Positions 11,142 through 19,684 of a stretch of 64,000 nucleotides of DNA are shown piece by piece (position 1 is the stretch's first letter; each line of letters opens with the position of its first letter). Both the position numbers and the translations under genes were made by a program. A model generated the notes under the pieces. The model was not told the origin of the DNA. It did no database searches and was given only the letters and a program-made list of their open reading frames with translations. This DNA is from Tessaracoccus aquimaris (GTDB lineage Bacteria; Actinomycetota; Actinomycetes; Propionibacteriales; Propionibacteriaceae). Location of the stretch: contig NZ_CP019606.1 in NCBI RefSeq assembly GCF_001997345.1, positions 1,612,001 through 1,676,000 on the forward strand, written 5' to 3'.

Positions 11142-11873
11142 ATGACCACCGACAACCGGCGCGAGCGGGCCGACAGTTTCAAGACGATCGGCGACCAGTA
11201 CCACCGGCTGCGGCCGCCGTTCCCGGACGAGGTCGTCGACTGGATGCTTCCGGATGGCGCCGTCGACGTGCTCGACCTGGGCGCGGGCACCGGCCGGTTG
11301 ACCGACTCCCTCGTCGCGCGCGGCCTCGCCGTCACCGCTGTCGATCCGTCGACGTCGATGCTCGGCGTGCTGCGCGAGCGTCTCCCGGAGGTCCGCGCCG
11401 TCGAGGCGACCGCGGAGTCGACGGGGCTGCCGTCGGGATCCTTCGACGCGATCCTGGTCGCTCAGGCCTGGCACTGGATGGATCCGGCGGCCGCGTCGGC
11501 GGAGGCGGCAAGGCTGCTTCGCCCGGGAGGCACGCTCGCGCTGGTGTGGAACATGCACGTGCCCTCGGCCGGTTGGCAGGAGGAGTTCGAGGCCATCCAG
11601 GATGCGCTGCGCGGCACGGCCCTGCTGGGCGAAGGGCGCCCCGATGTGCGCGAACCGCTCGGCGCCTGCCAGGAGCTGATCTTCCGGTGGAGCCGTGAGG
11701 TGCCCGCCGAGGACTATCTGCGGATCCGCACGACGCACTCGCCGTTCATGGTGGCCGACGACGCGACGAAGGCCGATCGGCTCGCCCGCTGGCGGGCCCT
11801 CCTCGACGCCAACGCGGGCGACACCGTCACGGAGGGCTACACAACGCAGGCCTGGCGGTTCACACTGGGCTGA
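11142..11873 (+). CDS. Class I SAM-dependent methyltransferase
   Basis: 243 residues. SAM-binding motif I is VLDLGAGTGRL (about residues 42-52). The acidic residue of motif II is in VTAVDPS, and AWHWMDPAAASAEAARLLRPG is the usual post-motif segment of UbiE/Methyltransf_11-type enzymes. The substrate is unknown; this subgroup (AQAWHWMD) is widespread in actinomycetes without a set function. Only five bases separate it from gcvP, but its own -10 box and the lack of any glycine link suggest independent expression. Confidence 0.85.
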   Translation: MTTDNRRERADSFKTIGDQYHRLRPPFPDEVVDWMLPDGAVDVLDLGAGTGRLTDSLVARGLAVTAVDPSTSMLGVLRERLPEVRAVEATAESTGLPSGSFDAILVAQAWHWMDPAAASAEAARLLRPGGTLALVWNMHVPSAGWQEEFEAIQDALRGTALLGEGRPDVREPLGACQELIFRWSREVPAEDYLRIRTTHSPFMVADDATKADRLARWRALLDANAGDTVTEGYTTQAWRFTLG

Positions 11874-11888
11874 ACGAAGGGGGTCGCC

Positions 11889-12440
11889 ATGCGCGATGTC
11901 GTCTATTCCATGTCCATGTCCCTCGACGGCTACATCGTCGGGCCCGACGGTCGGTTCGACTGGTCGGTGCCCGGCCCGGAGGCCTTCCGCGCCGCGACGC
12001 AGGAGGTGCGCGGCGTCGGCGTGCACCTGCTCGGCAGGAGGCTGTACGAGACGATGGTCTACTGGGAGCACGACGACCCGACGTGGGAGGCCGACGAGGT
12101 CGAGTTCGCCGCGATTTGGCGGGCGCTCCCGAAGGTCGTCTTCTCCGACACCCTCCGCAAGGTCGAGGGAAACACCCGGCTCGCGCAGTGGCCACTTGCT
12201 GAAGAGATCGCCCGGCTCAGGTCCGAACCGGGCGGCGAGATCGCCATCGGCGGGGCCGACCTGGCTGCCGACGCGGCCGACCTCGGCCTGATCGACGAGT
12301 ACCGGTTACGGATCTTCCCTGTGCTCGTCGGCGGCGGCATCCCGTTCTTCGCGCGCCACGAGCGCCGTCAGGACCTCCGCCTCGTCGAGCAGGCGACCCT
12401 CGACGACTCCATCGCGTACCTGCGCTACCGGGTGGCTTAG
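11889..12440 (+). CDS. Dihydrofolate reductase-family protein (RibD C-terminal-like)
   Basis: 183 residues with the RibD C-terminal/DHFR fold: SMSMSLDGYIVGPDG at the start, VHLLGRRLYETM, and GGADLAADAADLGLIDEYRL followed by PVLVGGGIPFF. These are NADPH-binding family features, but such YyaP/YwjB-like proteins are not the essential folate enzyme and their substrates are unknown. AAGGGGG lies eight bases before the ATG. The gene lies 15 bases after the methyltransferase gene, probably co-transcribed, and its stop overlaps the convergent MFS gene by four bases. Confidence 0.85.
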   Translation: MRDVVYSMSMSLDGYIVGPDGRFDWSVPGPEAFRAATQEVRGVGVHLLGRRLYETMVYWEHDDPTWEADEVEFAAIWRALPKVVFSDTLRKVEGNTRLAQWPLAEEIARLRSEPGGEIAIGGADLAADAADLGLIDEYRLRIFPVLVGGGIPFFARHERRQDLRLVEQATLDDSIAYLRYRVA

Positions 12441-13939
12441 GCGCGCCGCAGCGTGATCCGCGCCAGCACGGCTGCGGCGATCATCAGACCGAGCCCGATG
12501 GCCGAGGTGACGATGACACCCGAGTCGAAGGCCGCCTGCGCCGAGGCGAGCAGTTGTCCCCCAAGGCCGGCGGGCAGTTGGGACGCGACGTCGGTGGCGC
12601 CGCCGAGGGTCTCCCCCGCCGTCGCCGCCTGCTGCGCAGTGAGCCCCTCCGGCAGCACCACGCCGCCGCGGTAGATGGCGGTCAGCAGGCCGCCGAGCAC
12701 CGCGGTGCCGAGCACCGAGCCGACCTCGTAGGCCGTCTCCGAGATCGCGGACGCGGCGCCCGCCTTCGCGGCGGGGACGCTGGAGAGGATCAGGTCGTTC
12801 GAGATCGTCTCCGCCATCCCGACGCCCGCGCCGAGGATCGCGAAGGCGATCAACAGGCCGAGATCGGAGCCCGCCTTGCCGCTGACCATGACCACCGCGT
12901 AGCCGACCGCGTTGAGAAGCAGGCCGGCGACGACAAGGGTGCCAGGGCTGAAGCGGCGCACCAGCCTGACAACGACGAGCCCCGCGACCACCGTGACCGC
13001 GAGCCCGGGCAGCAGCACCAGCCCGGCCTCCACGGGGGACTTCCCGGAGACGAGTTGGAGGTGCTGGGACACGAAGAACAGGAACCCGACCATCGAGAAC
13101 AGGCTGAGCAGGTTGGCCGCGACCGAACCGCTGAACACCGGGTTGGCGAACAGCCGGACGTCGAGCATCGGCACCGGCCGGCCCAACTGCCTACGAACGA
13201 ACCAGACGCCCGTGGCCAGGGAGAGACCGAAGGCGGCCGCCACGGGAAGGCTCGGGCCGTAAATCGCCACGGACTTGATGCTCCACACGAGGCTCGTCAT
13301 GGCGGTCAGCACCAGCAGGGTGCTGAGCGCGTCGATCGGGCCGGGGTTGGGGTCGCGCGACTCGGGAAGCAGTTTGAGCCCACCGATCAGCAGCGGAAGC
13401 AGGATCGGGACGGCGATCAGGAACACCGATCCCCACCAGAAGTGCTCCAGCAGGAAGCCCCCGACGATGGGGCCGAGCGCCGCGCCGCCGCTGAACCCAG
13501 CGGCCCAGATCGCGATCGCGATGCGCCGCTCGTTGGCCTCGGTGAAGATGTTGCGGATCAGCGAGAGCGTCGCGGGCATCAGCATCGCGCCGAAGAAGCC
13601 CATCGCCGCGCGCGCCGCGATCAGGGCGCCCGCGGTCGGCACGAACGCCGCGACGGCGGAGATGGCCGCGAACCCGGTCGCGCCGATCAGCAGCATCCTC
13701 CGCCTGCCGAACCGGTCTCCCAGGCTGCCCATCGGGACGAGCAGGCCCGCGAGCACCAGAGCGTAGACGTCGACGATCCACAGCAGTTCGGCCCCCGTCG
13801 GGCTGAGCGCCTCCGAGATCTTTGGCACGGCGAACGCGAGCACCGTCCCGTCGATGGCCACCAGCAGCACCGGAAGCATCAGCACAGCTAGGGCCACCCA
13901 GCGGAGCTTCGCGGACGTCGCCGCCTCCGTGATCGTCAT
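12437..13939 (-). CDS. MFS drug-efflux transporter, DHA2 (14-helix) family
   Basis: 500 residues with about 14 membrane helices. Motif A is GSLGDRFGRRRMLL after helix 2. The antiporter motif C region reads GFSGGAALGPIVGGFLLEH in helix 5. The first helix has AIDGTVLAFAVPKIS, typical of EmrB/QacA drug:H+ antiporters. ATG 13939 is chosen over the TTG at 13966 because AAGGTGAA sits just upstream of it. It is divergent from a TetR gene with a palindromic operator in its promoter, the usual arrangement for substrate-induced multidrug efflux. The drug range cannot be inferred. Confidence 0.9.
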   Translation of the reverse strand: MTITEAATSAKLRWVALAVLMLPVLLVAIDGTVLAFAVPKISEALSPTGAELLWIVDVYALVLAGLLVPMGSLGDRFGRRRMLLIGATGFAAISAVAAFVPTAGALIAARAAMGFFGAMLMPATLSLIRNIFTEANERRIAIAIWAAGFSGGAALGPIVGGFLLEHFWWGSVFLIAVPILLPLLIGGLKLLPESRDPNPGPIDALSTLLVLTAMTSLVWSIKSVAIYGPSLPVAAAFGLSLATGVWFVRRQLGRPVPMLDVRLFANPVFSGSVAANLLSLFSMVGFLFFVSQHLQLVSGKSPVEAGLVLLPGLAVTVVAGLVVVRLVRRFSPGTLVVAGLLLNAVGYAVVMVSGKAGSDLGLLIAFAILGAGVGMAETISNDLILSSVPAAKAGAASAISETAYEVGSVLGTAVLGGLLTAIYRGGVVLPEGLTAQQAATAGETLGGATDVASQLPAGLGGQLLASAQAAFDSGVIVTSAIGLGLMIAAAVLARITLRRA

Positions 13940-13974
13940 GTCGAGTTCACCTTCCTTCACGAGCAAACCCGATC

Positions 13975-14015
13975 AGCTTAACCGTCTAGACGGTACAGTT
14001 CAAACGCGATAGGCT
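13975..14015. promoter_or_regulatory. Divergent MFS/TetR promoters with palindromic TetR operator
   Basis: ACCGTCTAGACGGT (13981-13994) is a perfect 14-bp palindrome. On the minus strand it lies exactly in the 17-bp spacer between TTGAAC (-35, 13998-14003) and TAAGCT (-10, 13975-13980) of the transporter promoter. On the plus strand it overlaps the -35 region of the TetR promoter, whose -10 TAGGCT (14010-14015) ends seven bases before the tetR ATG. One bound repressor would block both promoters. Confidence 0.75.
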
Positions 14016-14022
14016 CTTCGAC

Positions 14023-14544
14023 ATGTCAGCACGCGACCGGATTCTCGACACCCTCGAGGTGATCCTCACGACCGAGGGCGAGCGCGCCGCCACCCTCGAC
14101 GCGGTGGCCGCCAGGGCGAAGGTGTCGAAGGGCGGCCTGCTGTACCACTTCCCCAACCGCGAGGCGCTGATCCTCGGCCTGGTCGACCGGGCCGACTCGC
14201 TCGGCGCCGAGTACCTGGAGCGGTTGCGACACGACGAGGCTGGCCCGGCCGTCGCCTACCTGCGCACCTCGGCTGAGACCACCACTCCCTTCGACCGCAC
14301 GCTGATCGCGCTCAGCCGCCTCGGCAGCGACCAGCACCCGGCCGCCGCGGCGGTCCTCCGCCGCGCGCAGGAGGCGTGGGCCGCCGTGGTGCGCGAGGAG
14401 ATCGGCGACGAGGCCGTGTCGCGCGCCATCGTGCTGATGGGCGACGGGTTGTACTACAACGCGCTGTTCCAGGCCGAGACGCCGCACGACATCGACGCGC
14501 TGCTGAGCGTCGTCGAGACGCTGCGCGCCTCCGTCAAGCGCTGA
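14023..14544 (+). CDS. TetR-family transcriptional repressor
   Basis: 173 residues. The N-terminal helix-turn-helix is clear: RDRILDTLEVIL, then TLDAVAARAKVSKGGLLYHF and NREALI, the standard TetR recognition-helix region. The C-terminal half (TetR_C-like) is the ligand-binding and dimerisation domain. It is divergent from the MFS gene and probably represses both itself and the pump through the shared palindrome. The transcript appears leaderless. The last 11 bases overlap the convergent coaE end. Confidence 0.9.
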   Translation: MSARDRILDTLEVILTTEGERAATLDAVAARAKVSKGGLLYHFPNREALILGLVDRADSLGAEYLERLRHDEAGPAVAYLRTSAETTTPFDRTLIALSRLGSDQHPAAAAVLRRAQEAWAAVVREEIGDEAVSRAIVLMGDGLYYNALFQAETPHDIDALLSVVETLRASVKR

Positions 14545-15127
14545 CGCTCAGGTCGCGCCACACCTCTCGCACCCGCTCGCGCGTCGCGGAGCGGGATCCC
14601 GAGTTCTCGATCACGTGCGTCGCGGCCGCGAGCCGGCGGCCCCTGTCTGCCTGCGCGTTGATCCGGGCCAGCGCGTCGGCCTCAGTGAGGGCGTTGCGGC
14701 GCATCAGCCTTTCGATCTGCGCCTCGACGGGCACGTCGACGACCAGCACGGTGTCGAAGCCCTCGTCCAGCCCGGTCTCGACCAGCAGCGGGATGACCTG
14801 GATCACCACGGAGCCCTCCGGCGCGGCCCTCTCCAGGTCGGCCGCGCGACGCCGCACGAGCGGGTGCACGATCGCGTTCAGGTCGGCGCGCGCCGCGTCC
14901 TCGGAGAAGACGATGGCCCCGAGCCGGGCGCGGTCGAGCGAGCCGTCCTCGGCGAGCACGCCCTCGCCGAAGCGCTGGACGACCTGCGCCAGCCCCGGCG
15001 TGCCCGGCTCGACCACCTCGCGGGCGATCAGGTCCGAGTCGACGATGACGGCGCCGAGCGCGGCGAACTCGTCGGCGACGAAGGACTTGCCGGACGCGAT
15101 GCCGCCAGTGAGCGCGATCCTCTGCAT
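14534..15127 (-). CDS. coaE: Dephospho-CoA kinase
   Basis: 197 residues. It phosphorylates the 3'-hydroxyl of dephospho-CoA, the last step of coenzyme A synthesis. The P-loop GGIASGKSFVADEF starts at residue 8; VIDSDLIAREV-like and IPLLVETGLDEGFDTVLVVD motifs are the CoA-binding and lid regions. ATG 15127 is set by the start of homology and by a TAGGCT -10 box seven bases upstream (15135-15140), giving a leaderless mRNA. It is not linked to other CoA genes here. Confidence 0.94.
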   Translation of the reverse strand: MQRIALTGGIASGKSFVADEFAALGAVIVDSDLIAREVVEPGTPGLAQVVQRFGEGVLAEDGSLDRARLGAIVFSEDAARADLNAIVHPLVRRRAADLERAAPEGSVVIQVIPLLVETGLDEGFDTVLVVDVPVEAQIERLMRRNALTEADALARINAQADRGRRLAAATHVIENSGSRSATRERVREVWRDLSVSA

Positions 15128-15134
15128 GGCCGTC

Positions 15135-15140
15135 AGCCTA
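15135..15140 (-). promoter_or_regulatory. Leaderless -10 box of coaE
   Basis: TAGGCT on the minus strand, seven bases before the coaE ATG at 15127. Confidence 0.55.
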
Positions 15141-15185
15141 GCGGCGGCGCGGGGGTCGCACCGCAGCCAGCCCTCCGCCAGCCGG

Positions 15186-16706
15186 TCAGTCGACCCAGGT
15201 GGGGCTGCTCCAGGCGTGCTGGTCGTTGCGCTGCGAGGCCCGCACGCTGTACCAGGCGGTCGCGTCGCGGGGTTCATCGTCGAGGATCTCGGCCGTCACC
15301 ACCGTCGCCGACTCCGGCACCGCCCGGTGCAACCGGACGGCCCCCGAGACGAACCCGTCCAGGTAGCCCGTCGTGGCGCCGTCGGCCAGTTGGCCGATGC
15401 TGGCGGACCACGTGCGGGAGTTGGCCGTCACGATCAGGTGCGTGTTCGCGTCGCCCCGCACCCGCAGGCTGAGGCCCTGGGTGGCGTCCGTGCGGACGGT
15501 GGGGTTGCCCCGGGTGAGGGTGCTCAACTCGATGCGGTCCCTGCCGACCCGCTGCCACCGGGTGAACGAGTAGCTCTCCGGGAGCGCGGCAAGCGGGTCG
15601 ACGATGTCGTGGCCGTGCAGTCGAGGCTCGACGACCTCGAGGACCCCGTCGACCACCTCGACGGTGACGTCCCAGTCCTGCGGGACACCCGCCTCTCCCC
15701 AGCCGACGCTCACACCCGTCAGCCACACGCCCTCGCCGTCGACGCCTGCCTGCGGGTGGGCGCGGTGAATGACGCGGTTGTTCCTGAGCACCTCGACGCC
15801 CGTGAGTTCGTCGAGTCCCCGCACCTCGACCTGGATCGGTACGGGGCCCTCGTGGATCACGTCGGCACCCATCGGCGCCCCCGCAACCTGCGTCGCCACG
15901 ACCATGGGGTCGCCGGTCACCGCGTACGTGCGACGCGCCGCCATCGCGTCCCACAGCGCCCCCCGGCTCAGGCCGTCGGACCAGACCATGGCGCGCCCAT
16001 AGCCGTGGCTGCCGGGGTGCGCGCTGTGGTGGTCCGTCGAGCCGATCACCCCGAACCGGAGGCCGCGTTCCCAGGCGCGCCAGACCGTGGAATCCACGTC
16101 GACGGGGCCCATGGTGTGCAGGTACGGGCGTGGCCCGTCGTCGGTCTCGGCCGCGCCGTGCATCGAGACCATCTCGACGAGCGGGGTCAGTTCGGGGTCG
16201 AAAGCGTCCCAGTTCGCGCCGCGGAAACCCCGCCGGTAGCCGACGTGGTGCGGCAGCACCATGGTGCGCCTGCCCGGCTCGGACAGCGCCCGCACCTGGT
16301 CGCGCAGCGCCGCGAGCGTCGGCGCCTCGAGCAGCGGCAGGGGCCCGGACTCGGCGTAGACGCACTGGTCGCCGTACTCCATGGAGTGCCACTCGAACGA
16401 GGGGAACGTCACGAACCGCCCGTCCTCGTGGGACTCCTCGACGGCGGCGAGCACGTCGTCCCAGCACCGCCGCAGACGTTCGAAGCCGTCGAGGTGGTAC
16501 TGGCGCAGCCCAGCGAGCCGGTCGCCCGGGGGCATGTCCGGCCACGCGGCGTGGCCCGTCACCGAGACGAAGTCGAGTTGCAGGCGCGCGTTGGCGAGCG
16601 CGTCCGAGAGCGGCCCGTGTCCGTAACTGATGCCGCAGTGGTTGTGCAGGTCGCCGACGTAGGCGCCGAGGCCCTCATAGAGAGGCAGTCCGCTCCGCCT
16701 GGTCAC
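15186..16706 (-). CDS. PHP-like metallohydrolase (DUF3604-type) of the sulfatase locus
   Basis: 506 residues. The N-terminal domain carries the PHP-like metal-binding pattern GDLHNHCGISYGHG, followed by VTGHAAWPD, FPSFEWHS and GSTDHHSAHPGSHG. These His/Asp clusters should bind two or three metal ions. The C-terminal ~200 residues look beta-rich and may be a carbohydrate- or substrate-binding part. The family is close to DUF3604 proteins, often encoded beside sulfatases; the reaction (phosphoesterase or other hydrolase) is not known. No signal peptide is visible, so it should act in the cytoplasm on the imported or desulfated product. The GTG start overlaps the sulfatase stop by four bases. 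Confidence 0.65.
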   Translation of the reverse strand: MTRRSGLPLYEGLGAYVGDLHNHCGISYGHGPLSDALANARLQLDFVSVTGHAAWPDMPPGDRLAGLRQYHLDGFERLRRCWDDVLAAVEESHEDGRFVTFPSFEWHSMEYGDQCVYAESGPLPLLEAPTLAALRDQVRALSEPGRRTMVLPHHVGYRRGFRGANWDAFDPELTPLVEMVSMHGAAETDDGPRPYLHTMGPVDVDSTVWRAWERGLRFGVIGSTDHHSAHPGSHGYGRAMVWSDGLSRGALWDAMAARRTYAVTGDPMVVATQVAGAPMGADVIHEGPVPIQVEVRGLDELTGVEVLRNNRVIHRAHPQAGVDGEGVWLTGVSVGWGEAGVPQDWDVTVEVVDGVLEVVEPRLHGHDIVDPLAALPESYSFTRWQRVGRDRIELSTLTRGNPTVRTDATQGLSLRVRGDANTHLIVTANSRTWSASIGQLADGATTGYLDGFVSGAVRLHRAVPESATVVTAEILDDEPRDATAWYSVRASQRNDQHAWSSPTWVD

Positions 16707-17982
16707 GGACGCGACCTGGTTGGGCGCTGCGGGTGCGGCATCGGGGCGATGTCGCCGTCGAGCAGTTCGTCGCCCCCGTCGCGCATCTTGGCGGTGAGCC
16801 GCTCGCGGAAGTCGGCGACCTGGTCGGCGAGGCCCTCGTCGGTCGACAGGTTCGTCAACTCGTCAGGGTCGACTGTGAGGTCATAGAACTCCTCCATCTC
16901 CCTCGGCTCGAGGTGCGCGTCGCCCATCCCCTGGCGGGTGAGGCTCGCCTCGAGGTCCTTGGCGAGCGCGAGCCTCGGGCCGGGCACGAAGTGCCGGATG
17001 TACTTGCGGTCCTTCGTCCGCAGCGCGCGGGCCGGGTCGTACCCGTCGTGGTAGGTCTTCTCGAAGACCAGTTCGCGGTCGGGCTGGGGCTCGTCGCGCT
17101 TGAGGAGGCCGACGAGCGAGACGCCGTCCCACTCGGGGCGCCGCTCTCCCCCGGCCAGTTCCACCAGCGTGGGCACCAGGTCGAGGTGGCTGACCATGGC
17201 GTGCTCCCGGCGCGGAGCGACTGCCCAACTGCGGGGCGGTCGCACGATCAGGGTGACGCCGACCCCCGAGTCGAGCAGCGTGCTCTTGGCGCGGGGAAGG
17301 GCACGCCGTGGTCGGTGGTCACGATGATGAGCGTCTCGTCGTCGACCTCGGCGAGCAGCCGACCGAAGTTCTCGTCGAACTGCGCGAGCGCCCCGTACAT
17401 GGCTGCGATGTCGGCCCTGGTGTGCTCGTTGTCCGGCAGGTAGGCGGGCACGTGCACCGTCGCGGGATCGGCCGGAACGTAGTCCGTCTCGGGCCACGGA
17501 CGGTGCGCCTCCCAGCACCCGACGTTGCAGAACCAGGGCCGCTGCCCGTCCTGCTCGGCGAGCCACTCGAGCATCGCGTCGACGACCGGTTCGCTCCTTG
17601 GCAGGAACCCGAGCCCGCGCACCTGCTCGTAGCCGAGCACCAGCGGGTCGGGGTTCTCGTGCTGCAGCCCGATCAACGTGGTCAGGTAGCCCTCGTCCGA
17701 GAGGTACTCGGGCAGCGTCCTGACGTCGTCGAAGTACAACCAGGAGTCGTGCGACAGGCCGTTGAGCCCGTTGGCGTGCGGAAGCATGCCCGTCAGCATC
17801 GCCCCGCGCGACGGGGTGCACAGCGGCGCCGCCGAGAACGCCTGTTCGAACACGATGGCCGTGTCGCCGAAGGCGTTCAGGTTGGGGGTGGGGACGTTGG
17901 GCAGCCCGTAGCACGACAGCCAGCGGCCCATGTCGTGGCCGTGGATGAGCAGGACGTTGGGCGTGTCCGGCGTGGGTGGCAT
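16703..17982 (-). CDS. Type I (formylglycine) sulfatase, frameshifted as sequenced
   Basis: The N-terminal part reads PNVLLIHGHDMGRWLSCYG, then APLCTPSRGAMLTG, the Cys-type sulfatase signature whose Cys55 would be converted to formylglycine. It continues through VTTDHGVPFP, after which the frame breaks at GGGG 17293-17296 (minus-strand CCCC). Adding one C links it to RAKSTLLDSGVGVTLIVRPP and a complete C-terminus (RTKDRKYIRHF, EEFYDLTVDPDELTNL). The joined protein is 426 residues, normal for an arylsulfatase/N-sulfoglucosamine sulfohydrolase-like enzyme. No signal peptide, so probably cytoplasmic. The ATG at 17982 has AAGGGA upstream and follows the permease gene by two bases. No formylglycine-generating enzyme is in the window. 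Confidence 0.85.
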
Positions 17983-17984
17983 GG

Positions 17985-18800
17985 CTATCCCTTCACTGCT
18001 CCGCCGGTCAGCCCGGCGACGATCTGGCGGTTGGCGACGATCGCCAGGATGATGATCGGAACAACGGTGAGCGCCCCGACTGCCGCCATCGGCCCGTAAG
18101 TGATCTCCTGTGGCTGGACGAGCGCCGCGATGCCGACGGTGATCGGGGCTCTCGCTCCGCCCGAGGTCATGGTCAGGCCGAACAGGAACTCGTTCCAGGC
18201 CATGATCAGGACGTAGATCCCGACGGCGGCGAGGCCAGGCTTGACCAGCGGCAGGATCAGCGACCAGAAGATCCTCGCCTCCGAGGCGCCGTCCACCAGG
18301 CCCGACTCGCGGATGGCGGGCGGGAGCGCGTCGAAGTAGACCTTCAGCATCAGCGTCGCGAACGGCAGGTTGAACAAGACGTTGAGGATGATCAGGCCGC
18401 CGAGGCTGTTGAGCATGCCGAGTTGCTGCAGCACGACGTAGAGGCCGGGCACCAGCGTCATGGGAGGGATCAGTTGGATCAGGGCGCTCAGCCCGAGCAG
18501 GATCCCCGTCACGAGCTTTGACCAGCCGAGGCTGCTGAGCGAGTAGCCTGCCAGCGCTGCGACCACCATGGTCACGACGGTGGCGGCGACGGCGATCACG
18601 ACGGAGTTGAGGATCTGGGCGCCGACCACCGAGCCGGGCTCGAACAGCCGCGCGAAGTTGCTCATCGAGAACTCGAAGCTTCGCGAGATGATCTTGCGTG
18701 GGCTGTTGAACGCGGTGACGACCAGCCACACGATCGGCACCACGATGATCACCATCGAGATGGCGAGCGTCGCCTCGCTTCCCCAGGTACTGCGCTTCAT
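17985..18800 (-). CDS. Carbohydrate ABC transporter permease 2 (MalG-like)
   Basis: 271 residues with six predicted membrane helices. The EAA loop, which docks the ATPase, is ESGLVDGASEARIFWSLILPLVKPG. This is the second permease of a CUT1-type sugar importer. The ATG at 18800 overlaps the stop of the first permease by four bases (ATGA). It lies in one operon with the solute-binding protein, the other permease, sulfatase and PHP-like gene. No ATP-binding subunit is encoded nearby, so a shared MsmK/MsiK-type ATPase elsewhere is expected. Confidence 0.9.
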   Translation of the reverse strand: MKRSTWGSEATLAISMVIIVVPIVWLVVTAFNSPRKIISRSFEFSMSNFARLFEPGSVVGAQILNSVVIAVAATVVTMVVAALAGYSLSSLGWSKLVTGILLGLSALIQLIPPMTLVPGLYVVLQQLGMLNSLGGLIILNVLFNLPFATLMLKVYFDALPPAIRESGLVDGASEARIFWSLILPLVKPGLAAVGIYVLIMAWNEFLFGLTMTSGGARAPITVGIAALVQPQEITYGPMAAVGALTVVPIIILAIVANRQIVAGLTGGAVKG

Positions 18801-19684
18801 GAGGTCCTCCGCTTCAGCAGGGCCCGCGCGCCGACGATCAGGAGCGCGAGGATGACGACGAGCGCGATGGTGACGAGGCTGACGGCCGAGCCGTAGCCGA
18901 GGTCGACGCTGTCGAAGACGATCCCGCGGATCAGCAGGCTGATGATGGTCGTCGAGTCGCCAGGGCCGCCGCGGGTCAGCAGGTACATCTCGTCGAAGAC
19001 CTTGACGCCCATCACGACGCGCAGCGCGGTGGCGGCGATCAGCGCAGGGCGCAGCATCGGGATGACGATGTGCCAGGTGGTCTGGCTGCGGTTGGCGCCG
19101 TCGACCGAGGACGCCTCCAGCACCTCGCTGTCGATGGACTTCAGGGCCGAGTAGACCAGCAGGTACACCAGCGGCGTCCAGTGCCACACGTCGACGGCGA
19201 TGATGGCCGCCATGGCGCCGACGCCGTCACCGAGCCAGCCCTGTTCCGGTGCGCCCATCGCCTCGAGGATGGTGTTCAGGACGCCGATCTGCGGGTTGAG
19301 GATCAGGACCCAGAGCACGCTCACCACGACGGGGGCGATGATGGCGGGCCAGACAAGGACGTTGCGGGCGAGGTTCTGCAGCTTGGTGGCGCGGTCGGTC
19401 AGGATCGCAAGGGCGGTCCCGAAGACCACGCTGAGCACGGTCGAGGCGACCACGAAGACGAAGCTGATGACCACGCTGTGGCGGAACAGTTCGTCGGAGA
19501 AGGCGCGTTCGAAGTTCTGGAGCCCGCGAAACTCGAACGTCATCCCTCCCCCGCGCAGATTCACCGACCCGAAGGCCATCTGAATCACGCGGAGGAAGGG
19601 GTAGACACCGAAGATGAGGGTGACCGCGAGGAAGGGCACGATCGACCAGAACCTGAACCCACCGAGGCGGCGGGCGGCGCGCAT
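18797..19684 (-). CDS. Carbohydrate ABC transporter permease 1 (MalF-like)
   Basis: 295 residues with six predicted helices (SIVPFLAVTLIFGVYPFL is the first). The EAA loop is EASSVDGANRSQTTWHIVIPMLRP. It pairs with the following MalG-like gene to form the membrane channel. The ATG shares its last base with the TGA of the solute-binding-protein gene. Confidence 0.9.
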   Translation of the reverse strand: MRAARRLGGFRFWSIVPFLAVTLIFGVYPFLRVIQMAFGSVNLRGGGMTFEFRGLQNFERAFSDELFRHSVVISFVFVVASTVLSVVFGTALAILTDRATKLQNLARNVLVWPAIIAPVVVSVLWVLILNPQIGVLNTILEAMGAPEQGWLGDGVGAMAAIIAVDVWHWTPLVYLLVYSALKSIDSEVLEASSVDGANRSQTTWHIVIPMLRPALIAATALRVVMGVKVFDEMYLLTRGGPGDSTTIISLLIRGIVFDSVDLGYGSAVSLVTIALVVILALLIVGARALLKRRTS

